A DNA stretch of 44,185 nucleotides from Brenneria salicis ATCC 15712 = DSM 30166 (lineage in GTDB: Bacteria; Pseudomonadota; Gammaproteobacteria; Enterobacterales; Enterobacteriaceae): positions 1-44,185 of the forward strand of contig NZ_QNRY01000034.1 in NCBI RefSeq assembly GCF_003315515.1. Direction: 5' to 3'. The notes beneath the pieces are model-generated. The model saw only the letters and a list, made by a program, of their open reading frames with translations. It ran no database searches and was not told where the DNA came from. The translations under genes and the position numbers were made by a program. Position 1 is the stretch's first letter. The number at the start of each line of letters is the position of its first letter. This document shows, one piece after another, positions 32,141 to 40,476 of this stretch.

Positions 32141-32174
32141 TCAACAACGCCGCAAAGAATGGCGGCGTTGTTGA
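32141..32174 (-). terminator. Hairpin downstream of potFGHI
   Basis: TCAACAACGCCGC (32141-32153) pairs perfectly with GCGGCGTTGTTGA (32162-32174) around an 8-nt loop. It lies between the potI stop and the ybjO start. The T-run after it on the minus strand is poor, so it may terminate weakly or protect the potI transcript end. Confidence 0.65.
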
Positions 32175-32209
32175 CTTAGGGCATGACTGACTTTCGCTGA
32201 TTTACCGAG

Positions 32210-33055
32210 TCAGCCGCGTCTCGCCTTCTGCATATCGCGTTGACGCTGCTTATCGGCTCTTGCCATAAACCACCAGGCAATAAAACCGATGATCCCCACC
32301 ACTAACAATATCAACGACGCCAGGGCGTTAATCTGTGGATTAACGCCCATTCTGACGCTGGAGAACACCAGCATCGGCAACGTGGTTGAACCCGGCCCCG
32401 CGACAAAACTGGCGATGACCAGATCATCGAGCGACAGGGTAAACGCCAGCAGCCAGCCTGAAATCAAGGCGGGCGCAATCATCGGCACGGTGATGATAAA
32501 GAAGACTTTCAGCGGCGCGGCGCCGAGATCCATCGCCGCCTCTTCAATGGAGCGATCGAGTTCACGTAAACGTGCGCTGACCACCACCGTTACGTAGGCG
32601 GTACAGAAGGTCACATGCGCAAGCCATATGGTGAGCATGCCTCGTTCGGCGGGCCACCCAATGGCATGCCCCAGCGCGACAAACAGCAGCAGCAGCGACA
32701 AACCGGTGATCACGTCCGGCATCACCAGCGGCGCGGTCAGCATAAAGGCAAAGCCGTTCGATCCGCGGAAACTGCCAAAACGCACCATCACCACCGCCGC
32801 CAGCGTCCCCAGGATCACCGCCATCGTCGCAGAGGCGGCGGCGATCGTCAGACTGAGCACGACAGCGCTGATCATCGCCGAGTTATGGAACAATTCGGTG
32901 TACCAGCGCGTTGACCACCCTGCCCAGACAGTCACCAGTTTCGAACTGTTGAAGGAATAAATCACCAGCATCAGCATCGGCGCATAGAGAAACGTAAAAC
33001 ATAGCACCAAAATCACAATACGCCACGGTGAGCGAACGACCGGTAGATTATTCAT
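32210..33055 (-). CDS. potI: Putrescine ABC transporter permease PotI
   Basis: PotI is a channel subunit of the PotFGHI putrescine importer. The 281 residues equal E. coli. Six helices are visible with the EAA loop RSIEEAAMDLGAAPLKVFFIITVPM. The start ATG 33055 overlaps the potH stop by four bases (ATGA), implying coupled translation. It is the last gene of the operon. Confidence 0.96.
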   Translation of the reverse strand: MNNLPVVRSPWRIVILVLCFTFLYAPMLMLVIYSFNSSKLVTVWAGWSTRWYTELFHNSAMISAVVLSLTIAAASATMAVILGTLAAVVMVRFGSFRGSNGFAFMLTAPLVMPDVITGLSLLLLFVALGHAIGWPAERGMLTIWLAHVTFCTAYVTVVVSARLRELDRSIEEAAMDLGAAPLKVFFIITVPMIAPALISGWLLAFTLSLDDLVIASFVAGPGSTTLPMLVFSSVRMGVNPQINALASLILLVVGIIGFIAWWFMARADKQRQRDMQKARRG

Positions 33056-34017
33056 GCCTCATCCCCCGCGGCTTTGCTCTGATGTTTATGGAACCAGATA
33101 ATCGGCATGATCAACAACAGCAACATGATAATCGCTACTGCTGACGCTACCGGCCAATCCCGGTTATTAAAGAATTCCTGCCACAGAATACGGCCAATCA
33201 TGATACTGTCCGGCCCGCCGAGCAGTTCCGGGATCACGTACTCCCCCACCGCCGGAATAAAGACCAGCATGGAACCGGCGATAACGCCGCCTTTGGTGAG
33301 CGGTACAATCACGCTGAAAAAGGTTTTGAGCGGACGCGCGCCCAAATCCAGCGACGCTTCCACCAGCGAGTAATCAAGCCGGGTAAGCGCGGTGTAAATC
33401 GGCAGCACCATAAACGGCAGATAGGAGTAAACCACGCCAATATAAACCGCCAGATTGGTGTGCAGGATCACCAACGGCTGATCAATAACCCCCAGCCACA
33501 ACAGAAAATTATTCAGAATACCGTTATTTTTCAGAATCCCCATCCAGGCATAAACGCGGATCAGGAACGATGTCCAGGACGGCAGGATCACCAGCAGCAG
33601 CAGAATATTGCGGGTAGACGGCTTGCTATGCGCCACCGCCCAGGCCAGCGGATAGCCGATAAGCAGACAAAACAGCGTGGAGACAGCCGCCACTTGCAAC
33701 GATTGCAGATAGGCATCGATATACAACGGATCGTCTAGCAGATGCAGATAGTTCCCCAGATTCAAGGAGATATCCAGCCGGCCCTCCACCCAGGAAACCA
33801 GATCCGTATACGGTGGGATCGCCCGCGCCATCTCCGCCAGACTGATTTTGAAAACAATCAGGAACGGCAGCATAAACAGCATCAGCAGCCACAGATACGG
33901 CAGCGCAATCATCAATTTGCGTCCGTGCGCCTGACGCCAGCGCGCCATCAGCAATTGCAGACGCCCTCTGGTTTCTCCAGGCGGTTGCTCGGTGTGCTGT
34001 TCGGGAAACATTGTCAT
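33052..34017 (-). CDS. potH: Putrescine ABC transporter permease PotH
   Basis: PotH is the other channel subunit. Six helices and the EAA loop YSLVEASLDLGARPLKTFFSVIVP are present, with PSWTSFLIRVYAWMGIL and FIPAVGEYVIPELLGG typical of spermidine/putrescine permeases. I choose ATG 34017 (MTMFPEQHTE, 321 residues), because GAGGAA lies 9 bases upstream. An earlier in-frame codon at 34032 overlaps the potG stop. E. coli PotH has 317 residues. Confidence 0.95.
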   Translation of the reverse strand: MTMFPEQHTEQPPGETRGRLQLLMARWRQAHGRKLMIALPYLWLLMLFMLPFLIVFKISLAEMARAIPPYTDLVSWVEGRLDISLNLGNYLHLLDDPLYIDAYLQSLQVAAVSTLFCLLIGYPLAWAVAHSKPSTRNILLLLVILPSWTSFLIRVYAWMGILKNNGILNNFLLWLGVIDQPLVILHTNLAVYIGVVYSYLPFMVLPIYTALTRLDYSLVEASLDLGARPLKTFFSVIVPLTKGGVIAGSMLVFIPAVGEYVIPELLGGPDSIMIGRILWQEFFNNRDWPVASAVAIIMLLLLIMPIIWFHKHQSKAAGDEA

Positions 34018-34031
34018 GACGTTATTCCTCA

Positions 34032-35165
34032 CTACACCGTCAACACCACACAGCTATCGGCATCCCAGCACAACCGCACTTCGTCGCCCCAGGTGGGCGC
34101 GCCTTTGCGATAGCGGTAGGCATTCTGTAACTGCGCGCTGATGATTTGTCCGCTGGCGAGCCGCACATGATAGATCGACAAGTCGCCCAGATAAGCAATA
34201 TGCACCACCTCACCAACAGCGAAATTACAGCCATCAGCGGGAACCTCTTCGCACAGCATGATTTTTTCAGGGCGCAACGCGATATAAACCGGCACGCCGT
34301 CCACTACAGAGACATCCGAATCCACTTTCAGAGGATGCACCAGCCCTGGGCTTTGGATAATCAACGCATCATCGCGACGCTCGGTCAACATGCCTTCAAA
34401 CATATTCACCGAACCGATAAATTCGGCGCTGAAGCGGGTGTTCGGATGCTCGTAGATTTCCTCCGGTTCGCCAATCTGCACGAACTTGCCGCGGTTCATA
34501 ATAGCGATACGACCCGCCATGGTCATCGCTTCTTCCTGATCGTGGGTGACCATGACGCAAGTCACCCCGACACGATCCAGAATATCGACCACCTCAAGCT
34601 GCATACGGTCACGCAACTTTTTATCCAGCGCGCCCATCGGTTCGTCAAGCAGCAACAATTTCGGACGCTTGGCCAGGCTGCGCGCCAACGCCACGCGCTG
34701 ACGCTGACCGCCGGAAAGCTGATGCGGTTTACGGCGGGCGAATTCCTGCATGTGCACCAGCGCCAGCATCTCTTCTACGCGATCCTTGATCTCTGAGCGG
34801 GACAACTTGTCCTGCTTCAGACCAAACGCAATATTTTTTTCCACCGTCATATGGGGAAATAACGCGTATGACTGGAACATCATGTTGATGGGACGCTGGT
34901 AAGGCGGCACCAGCGACAGATCCTGACCATCAAGCACGATTTGCCCCTGAGTCGGGTGTTCAAAACCTGCCAGCATGCGCAGCAACGTGGATTTTCCACA
35001 GCCTGAAGCGCCCAGCAAGGCAAATATTTCACCTTTATAAATCGTCAGACTTACGTCATCGACAGCGGCCTGACCATCAAACGACTTAGTCAGATTACGC
35101 ACTTCCAGCAACGGGGTGACCGCTTTTTGCGGCTTCGGCTGGGGACGGGGAATAACATCATTCAC
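34032..35165 (-). CDS. potG: Putrescine ABC transporter ATP-binding protein PotG
   Basis: PotG energises putrescine uptake. The 377 residues equal E. coli. Walker A is GASGCGKST, the Q-loop lies in MMFQSYALFPHMTV, the signature is LSGGQRQR, Walker B is LLLLDEPMGALD and the H-loop is VTHDQEEA. A C-terminal TOBE regulatory domain follows from about residue 300 (VYIALRPEKIMLCEE, VHIAYLGDLSIYHVRLASG). It follows potF after about 150 bp that contain a hairpin. Confidence 0.97.
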   Translation of the reverse strand: MNDVIPRPQPKPQKAVTPLLEVRNLTKSFDGQAAVDDVSLTIYKGEIFALLGASGCGKSTLLRMLAGFEHPTQGQIVLDGQDLSLVPPYQRPINMMFQSYALFPHMTVEKNIAFGLKQDKLSRSEIKDRVEEMLALVHMQEFARRKPHQLSGGQRQRVALARSLAKRPKLLLLDEPMGALDKKLRDRMQLEVVDILDRVGVTCVMVTHDQEEAMTMAGRIAIMNRGKFVQIGEPEEIYEHPNTRFSAEFIGSVNMFEGMLTERRDDALIIQSPGLVHPLKVDSDVSVVDGVPVYIALRPEKIMLCEEVPADGCNFAVGEVVHIAYLGDLSIYHVRLASGQIISAQLQNAYRYRKGAPTWGDEVRLCWDADSCVVLTV

Positions 35166-35258
35166 TTAGCATTGCTCTCCGGCAAAAGCAGAACAAATCA
35201 CAACTCTTGATGCAAAAACAAACCATACAAACAAAAGTTGTGACACGTATACAGCGCA

Positions 35259-35282
35259 AACAGGCGGGATTAGCCGCCTGTT
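35259..35282. other. Intercistronic hairpin between potF and potG
   Basis: AACAGGCGG (35259-35267) pairs with CCGCCTGTT (35274-35282) around a 6-nt loop, 31 bp after the potF stop. On the minus strand only a short TTT follows, so it looks like an attenuating or mRNA-stabilising stem that would allow more PotF than PotGHI, the usual need for a periplasmic binding protein. That role is inference. Confidence 0.65.
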
Positions 35283-35313
35283 ATTTATCGTATCGCGTCA
35301 GGACGAAAAACGA

Positions 35314-36423
35314 TTATTTTCCGCTTTTCACCCTTGTCCAGGCGCGAGTACGGGTACGATCAATTTGCGGCGACTGAACTTTAAGCGTAAACAGTTTGGC
35401 GCGCACATCCTCCGGCGGATAAACACCCGGATTGTTACGGATATCCTCATTCACCAACGCCACCGATTCCTTATTTGCACTGGCGTAATACACGTGATTA
35501 CTGATGTTGGCCATTACATCCGGTTTCAGCAGATAGTTCATGAATTGATAAGCTTCATCGACATTTTTAGCATCGGTCGGCATGGCGAAAACATCAAAGA
35601 ATGCCAGCGCGCCTTCTTTCGGGATACTGTATTGCACATTGACGCCGTTTTTAGCTTCCTGCGCCCGGTTAGCCGCCTGCATGATGTCGCCCGCCCAGCC
35701 TACGGCTACACAGATATCGCCGTTCGCCAAGTCATTGATATATTGTGATGAGTGAAAGTAGCGAATGCTCGGACGCAGTTTCAACAGCAAATCGGTGGCT
35801 GACTTGGTGTAGTCGTCCGCTTTGCTGCTATTGGGATCTTTACCCTGATAGTTCAACACGGTGGCGAAAATCTCTTCCGGCGCATCAAGGAAGGAAACGC
35901 CGCAGCTTTTCAGTTTCTCCAGATTTTCCGGCTTCAACACCAGATCCCAACTGTCGACCGGGGCATCCGCGCCCAATGCGGCTTTGACTTTCTCCACGTT
36001 GTAGCCGATCCCGGTGGTGGCCCACAGGTAAGGCAGCGCATACTTGTTATCGGGATCGTGCTGAGCAATCAGTTTCAGCAATTCAGGATCCAGATTCTTA
36101 TAATTCGGTAGTTTACTTTTGTCTAATGGCTGAAATACCCCGGCGGAGAGTTGACGCTCCAGAAAGCTGGCGGAGGGAACGACCAGATCAAACCCCGTGC
36201 TGCCCGCCATGAGTTTGCCTTCCAATACTTCATTGGAATCAAACACGTCATAAACCACTTTTATGCCCGTTTCTTTTTGGAAATTCTGTAACGTGTCCGG
36301 CGCGATATAGTCAGACCAGTTATAGACATGTAGTGTTTTCTCTTCCGCAGACGCGGTGACGGACGCAGCCATCAGCAAGCCGGCAACAACACCCGATAGC
36401 CATGTTTTACGTTGGGTGAACAT
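35314..36423 (-). CDS. potF: Periplasmic putrescine-binding protein PotF
   Basis: PotF is the periplasmic receptor for putrescine. The 369-residue precursor (370 in E. coli) begins MFTQRKTWLSGVVAGLLMAA with a Sec signal peptide cleaved near TASAEEK. The mature protein shows LHVYNWSDYIAPDTLQNF, DVFDSNEVLEGKLMAGSTGFD, PSASFLERQLSAGVFQPLDKS and the C-terminal ARAWTRVKSGK (in parts: RTRAWTRVKSGK). ATG 36423 has GGAAC/AAGGAA upstream; an in-frame ATG at 36456 is unlikely. It heads potFGHI on the minus strand. Confidence 0.96.
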   Translation of the reverse strand: MFTQRKTWLSGVVAGLLMAASVTASAEEKTLHVYNWSDYIAPDTLQNFQKETGIKVVYDVFDSNEVLEGKLMAGSTGFDLVVPSASFLERQLSAGVFQPLDKSKLPNYKNLDPELLKLIAQHDPDNKYALPYLWATTGIGYNVEKVKAALGADAPVDSWDLVLKPENLEKLKSCGVSFLDAPEEIFATVLNYQGKDPNSSKADDYTKSATDLLLKLRPSIRYFHSSQYINDLANGDICVAVGWAGDIMQAANRAQEAKNGVNVQYSIPKEGALAFFDVFAMPTDAKNVDEAYQFMNYLLKPDVMANISNHVYYASANKESVALVNEDIRNNPGVYPPEDVRAKLFTLKVQSPQIDRTRTRAWTRVKSGK

Positions 36424-36779
36424 CCGTTCCTTCCTCCATACAAGGGGGTGATTCATGGGAGTAAACTTGTATCATCGCGATACAGAACTTTTCCTGTGTG
36501 TGAACAGCCGCGTTAAATATCGGTGCATGGCTATGCACTCCATTCATCTATAAATTACGCGGCTGCTGCTGAAATCAAGCATAACCGTAGCGCTTCAAGC
36601 TTGCCATAGTCGAAAGTAAAAAATGACTTTTATCGATTATTTATTCATAATTTATTTATGTGATACGGTCACTTAGTCGTAAATAACGGCGAATATCCGG
36701 TGACGAGTGGAAAATATAGAATAAATCATTGATTATACAAAATAAGTAAAACTGATTGCTGCCGTTGGCAGCAATACCG
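36424..36779. other. potF upstream region with nested inverted repeats
   Basis: This 356-bp non-coding region must hold the potFGHI promoter. It contains an outer dyad AGCCGCGT (36506-36513) with ACGCGGCT (36557-36564) enclosing an inner perfect dyad GTGCAT-GGCT-ATGCAC (36523-36538). The remainder is AT-rich. No gene and no recognised operator were assigned. Confidence 0.6.
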
Positions 36780-37259
36780 TCAGTGTAGATGAGAGTAGTG
36801 TGGCCTTTCAGCAGAAGTGTCTTCATCGCCGCCGATAAACAGCAGATTATTGGCGCCCGCCTCCAGAATGATCATCGAAATCTGCTCTTCCGACTGCATC
36901 ATGAAATGCCGGAACTGTTCCAGCGTCATTCCCGCCGCCACACTAACTGACTGGCAAACAATGAGTTTGGGCAGATTATCATCCTGGACATCAATGAACG
37001 CCTTGACGGTCAGAGAACTGGCGTTTATCTGGCTTAAATCGCCGACCAGCGGAATCAAGGCGCTGGGCTTCACTTCCGCCAGCGCGGAAAACAGGATGAC
37101 GTTATCCACCAGATCGACCTTGGCATCAAATATGCCGTCAAAATTCTGCATATGGGGTAAATGGAGCGCCTGACAGGAATCACATTCAAAAAACAGAATG
37201 TTCAACTGATCCAGCCACCGCCGTAGCATATTCAGATCCGGGACGATGAGTGAATCCAT
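36780..37259 (-). CDS. ybjN: YbjN, stress-related cytoplasmic protein
   Basis: The 159-residue protein matches the enterobacterial YbjN family (158 in E. coli), a type III chaperone-like fold whose mutants show altered motility, biofilm and stress tolerance in E. coli. The biochemical role is open. Conserved parts are FFECDSCQALHLPHMQNFDGIFDAKVDLVDNVILFSA (in segments) and SEEQISMIILEAGANNLLFIGGDEDTS. I start at ATG 37259 (MDSLIVPDLN), which has TGAGG upstream, not at 37274. It lies between rimK and potF on the minus strand. Confidence 0.92.
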   Translation of the reverse strand: MDSLIVPDLNMLRRWLDQLNILFFECDSCQALHLPHMQNFDGIFDAKVDLVDNVILFSALAEVKPSALIPLVGDLSQINASSLTVKAFIDVQDDNLPKLIVCQSVSVAAGMTLEQFRHFMMQSEEQISMIILEAGANNLLFIGGDEDTSAERPHYSHLH

Positions 37260-37396
37260 GATTGTTTGCCTCATACTGAACTATTCTTAAAAAGGGGCCA
37301 TAGCTTACGGAATATTCTATTCCGATGCCATGATAAAAGCGCTTTAAATCACACAGGTCAATATTCGATCACGTGTTCCATCGGATGATAAACACG

Positions 37397-38295
37397 CTAT
37401 CTTTTACTGACAACCGCCAACGTGCGGATATGCTGCTCGATAAACTCAATCATCATGCCGGCGATATCCAGTCCGGTGGTGGTTTCAATGCCTTCCAGAC
37501 CAGGCGACGCGTTGACTTCCATCACCAAAGGCCCCTGCTCGGCACGCAGGATATCCACTCCAGCCACATTCAGTCCCAGCGTTTTCGCCGCTTTGAGCGC
37601 AACCGCCCGTTCCTGTGCCGTAATCCTGACCTTGCCGGCCGAACCACCGCGATGCAGATTAGAACGAAACTCACCCGGCTTCGCCTGCCGTTCAATTGCC
37701 GCCACAACCCGATTGCTGATCACCAGACAACGAATATCCCGCCCCTTTGCTTCCCTGATATATTCCTGCACCAGAATGTGCGCATTCAGTCCCCGGAACG
37801 CATCAATCACGCTTTCCGCCGCCTGACGGGTTTCCGCCAACACCACGCCGATGCCTTGCGTGCCTTCCACCAGTTTCACCACCAGCGGCGCACCCCCACC
37901 ATTTCGATCAGGTCGCCGGTATCATCCGGTGAGTGCGCGAATCCCGTCACCGGCAAATCAATGCCTTCACGCGCCAACAATTGCAACGAATGCAGTTTAT
38001 CTCGCGCTCGGATCACCGCCACGGAATTATTCAACGGATAGCTGCCCAGCATTTCAAACTGGCGCAACACTGCGGTGCCGTAAAATGTAATCAGCGAGCC
38101 AATTCGTGGGATTACCGCATCATATTTAACCAACCGACGCCCACGGTAATGAATGGAAGGAGCAGCCGAATTGATATTCATATAGCAGGACAACGGATCA
38201 ATGACATCAATACGGTGCCTGCGCTCTTCCGCCGCTTCACGCAGTCGCTTGCAGGAATATAACGCGCCGTCGCGGGACAGAATGGCTATCTTCAT
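37397..38295 (-). pseudogene. rimK: RimK (ribosomal protein S6 glutamate ligase), frameshifted
   Basis: RimK adds glutamates to the C-terminus of ribosomal protein S6. Reading from ATG 38295, codons 1-134 match E. coli RimK ([41 protein letters not shown]). The frame then runs into VRRWW and a stop at 37876. The expected continuation [30 protein letters not shown] lies in the next frame and runs to the normal end at 37397. The coding strand has five G (37897-37893) where GTG-GGG-GGT-GCG would need six, so a single-base deletion in a G-tract explains everything. The remaining ATP-grasp domain ([15 protein letters not shown]) is intact. Alternatives are a sequencing error or slippage that restores some full-length enzyme. 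Confidence 0.92.
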
Positions 38296-38324
38296 AAATG
38301 TCTAATGTTCCTACAGACAAGATA

Positions 38325-39044
38325 CTAACGTATCGCCCACCCCTTTTGATGTAAGTAGTCCAGCATAAACGGACGCAATTCTTTTTTCAGCGTGCGCTGC
38401 ACATGTTCACTCCAGCTATCATGTCGATTGCCGGTGCGTTGAAGATAATACTCGACCATTTGGCGATCATATTCCGCTAATTTTTCATCGTCGAGCGGCT
38501 GATAAACATTTTCATGCACCAGCATGGCCGCCGGCATGCGCGGTTTTAGCTGCGGATCGGCGTCCGGGTATCCCAGACACAGACCAAATAAAGGTAAGAC
38601 CTGACGCGGCAATTTCAGTAACGTGGTGACATTGGCGATATTATTACGGATACCACCGATAAATACGCCGCCCAGTCCCAAAGATTCCGCTGCAATCAAC
38701 GCATTCTGCGCCATAATGCCGGTATCCACGCAGCCAATCAGCAACTGTTCGGCAAAACCGGTTTCGGCCTGGGGAAAAATCTCCAGATGACGATGAAAAT
38801 CGGCGCAGAATACCCAAAACTCCGCCGCCTGAGCAACATAAGCCTGTTCTCCCGTATAGTGAACCAACGTTTGTCGCATTGCAGGATCGGTGATGCGAAT
38901 AATGGAAGTACACTGCAAAAAACTGGAACTGGACGCACTCTGGGCAGCGGCGATAATCGCGCTATGCTGTTCATCCGTGATTAGCTGGGAAGTAAAAGCA
39001 CGAATGGAACGATGGCGTTGTAGTAAATCAATCGTTGGCGTCAC
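38325..39044 (-). CDS. nfsA: Oxygen-insensitive NADPH nitroreductase NfsA
   Basis: NfsA is an FMN-dependent dimeric reductase of nitroaromatics and quinones, part of the SoxRS/MarA regulon in E. coli. The 239 residues contain the FMN-binding HRSIRAF and SASSSSFLQC near the start, AQNALIAAESLGLGGVFIGGIRNN in the middle and PLFGLCLGYPD before the C-terminal SWSEHVQRTLKKELRPFMLDYLHQKGW. I choose GTG 39044 (MTPTIDLLQRHRSIR), with AAGGAT upstream, matching the E. coli N-terminus. An ATG at 39068 adds eight unlikely residues. rimK follows after 29 bp. The E. coli gene ybjC, normally upstream, is missing. Confidence 0.94.
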   Translation of the reverse strand: MTPTIDLLQRHRSIRAFTSQLITDEQHSAIIAAAQSASSSSFLQCTSIIRITDPAMRQTLVHYTGEQAYVAQAAEFWVFCADFHRHLEIFPQAETGFAEQLLIGCVDTGIMAQNALIAAESLGLGGVFIGGIRNNIANVTTLLKLPRQVLPLFGLCLGYPDADPQLKPRMPAAMLVHENVYQPLDDEKLAEYDRQMVEYYLQRTGNRHDSWSEHVQRTLKKELRPFMLDYLHQKGWAIR

Positions 39045-39151
39045 TCTGCGTATCCTTAATATACCCATCTTACTTCGAAGTTGCAGGCGCGTTGGCTGTG
39101 CTCAATCAATCGTCTCAGGAAACACCAAATAACAGCGCAATCCTGACGGCG

Positions 39152-39180
39152 ATTATATGCCAGAGTATTCGCCAGACCAA
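39152..39180 (-). promoter_or_regulatory. Candidate sigma-70 promoter of nfsA-rimK
   Basis: On the minus strand TTGGTC (39180-39175), a 17-bp spacer and a perfect TATAAT (39157-39152) form a good sigma-70 promoter, about 105 bp upstream of the nfsA GTG. I could not identify a clear Sox/Mar box by eye. Confidence 0.65.
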
Positions 39181-39330
39181 CGTTCGCCTTGCATTCTATT
39201 CCCACTTAGACAAAACAAATCAGAATGACTGGTAATTACTACTTTTTTACATCCTGTAATAGAGGCATAGTAAGCCCTATTGACGATTGGCTACATGCCA
39301 AAAGCTTTTAAAATCTACTGATGAGTTTAC

Positions 39331-39597
39331 ATGTTCGCGGTTATTTTAGGGCGTCCTAGTTGCCCTTATTGTGTGCGCGCTAAAGAATTGGCGGAAAAAC
39401 TGACGGAAGAACGTGATGACTTTAGGTTCCGCTATGTGGATATTCATGCGGAAGGGATCTCGAAAGACGATTTGTCCAAGACGGTCGGCAAACCGGTAGA
39501 AACCGTACCGCAAATTTTCCTGGATGAAAAACACATTGGCGGTTGCACCGATTTCGAAGCTTACGCCAAAGAGCATCTCAGTTTGTTTCGGCAGTAA
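39331..39597 (+). CDS. grxA: Glutaredoxin 1
   Basis: GrxA is a glutathione-dependent disulfide reductase serving ribonucleotide reductase and PAPS reductase, and it deactivates OxyR. The 88-residue protein has the dithiol active site CPYC at residues 11-14, the cis-proline segment TVPQIF and the glutathione-binding GGCTDFEAYAKEH. It is plus-strand and divergent from nfsA. In E. coli it is induced by OxyR. The upstream region has ATAG/CTAT elements (39268-39280), but their spacing is one base short of the OxyR consensus, so I do not claim a site. Confidence 0.97.
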   Translation: MFAVILGRPSCPYCVRAKELAEKLTEERDDFRFRYVDIHAEGISKDDLSKTVGKPVETVPQIFLDEKHIGGCTDFEAYAKEHLSLFRQ

Positions 39598-39603
39598 TCA
39601 TAC

Positions 39604-39637
39604 AAAAAGGCGCTTATATCCTTATCGCGCTTTTTTT
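39604..39637 (+). terminator. Terminator of grxA
   Basis: An A-rich arm ending GGCGC (39604-39613) pairs with GCGC followed by seven T (39627-39637). It sits 7 bp after the grxA stop and may also serve convergent ybjM. Confidence 0.6.
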
Positions 39638-39663
39638 GCTTTTGTTCTACCCGTTATTACTGA

Positions 39664-40053
39664 TCATCTTTCGCGCACCTTGTCGTGAATATAGCGCCGA
39701 TACATCCCATTCAGAAACAAAAAACCTAACGCCCCCAGCACGCTCCAGAAGACCGCGCTCAGAATATAGGCCAATTCCTGCCCGAAAGTACCCAGCGGCA
39801 TACGCCATAAATGCAAAATAACCAGACAGATCGGCATCGCCATGAGCGCGCCGAATAGTGGGTAAAGCAGACGCCCTCGTACCGACAAAACACTCGCGAT
39901 CGCGCCAGGCAATAAGAAGAGCAACATCCCGGGGCCGCCCGGCAAACTCTCCCCAGTCACCACGTCCACCACCTCCATTTTTTGACTCAAAAAGACCACG
40001 ATAAACAACAAAAAACTACAGGCAACGCCAACCCAACTTTTCTCGTTTGCCAT
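39664..40053 (-). CDS. ybjM: YbjM, inner-membrane protein
   Basis: The 129-residue hydrophobic protein has four helices (VGVACSFLLFIVVFL, MLLFLLPGAIASVL, LFGALMAMPICLVILHL, AYILSAVFWSVLGALGFLFL) and corresponds to E. coli YbjM (125 residues), of unknown function. It converges on grxA and diverges from ybjL, which is the same arrangement as in E. coli. A GGGAGG ribosome site precedes ATG 40053. Confidence 0.88.
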   Translation of the reverse strand: MANEKSWVGVACSFLLFIVVFLSQKMEVVDVVTGESLPGGPGMLLFLLPGAIASVLSVRGRLLYPLFGALMAMPICLVILHLWRMPLGTFGQELAYILSAVFWSVLGALGFLFLNGMYRRYIHDKVRER

Positions 40054-40456
40054 GTTTTGCCTCCCTTTAATATGTACACACCTTACACGCCATACTTATC
40101 TGATGCCCATGGTGATAAAAGCAACACATAAAATATGGATGGCTGAATATCCCCGGTATGACAAAAAGTGAGATCTTTGCGCTATTGATTAACCATCAGA
40201 TTTATTGTCTTTCTGATCGTTATACGCGGCCTTTTAGTTGTAAAATCAAAAAACGACTGAAACAGCAGCACCACAGCATTTAACAAACAATAATTAACTG
40301 AACAATATTGCTGAATAATTTATACTGGACATGGCCCGATCCCTTTCATTGACGGTTATTTAACGCCATGAAAGGAACCCTTGCATCTAATGAGTAAATT
40401 TAGCTGCCAAAGCCATTTACATCAAGAACTTACTGGTAAACAACAAGTTACATCCC
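40054..40456. other. Divergent ybjM/ybjL region
   Basis: This 403-bp AT-rich region has a dyad CCTTTCAT (40342-40349) with ATGAAAGG (40368-40375) near the ybjL side and two overlapping short open frames just before ybjL (see 40390-40476). I could not assign promoters with confidence. Confidence 0.5.
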
Positions 40457-40476
40457 ATGAATATAAACGTCGCTGA
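40390..40476 (+). CDS. Possible 28-codon leader ORF overlapping the ybjL start
   Basis: ATG 40390 opens a 28-codon frame ([20 protein letters not shown]...) that stops at TGA 40474-40476, 20 bases inside ybjL and out of frame with it. AAGGAA lies 12 bases upstream. ybjL itself has no visible ribosome site, so translation of this small frame could be needed to load ybjL. There is no similarity to a known peptide and it may be chance. Confidence 0.25.
   Translation: MSKFSCQSHLHQELTGKQQVTSHEYKRR

Noticed and set aside
34146-34796. 216-codon plus-strand frame within potG
   Set aside because: Antisense shadow; histidine- and glutamine-rich composition typical of reverse-strand artefacts.
36523-36538. 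NtrC or sigma-54 site upstream of potF
   Set aside because: The GTGCAT/ATGCAC dyad has the wrong half-site orientation and spacing for NtrC, and no GG-N10-GC sigma-54 pattern is aligned with it.
39262-39302. OxyR operator in front of grxA
   Set aside because: ATAG and CTAT elements occur, but with six rather than seven bases between them and no second matching half, so the consensus is not met by eye.
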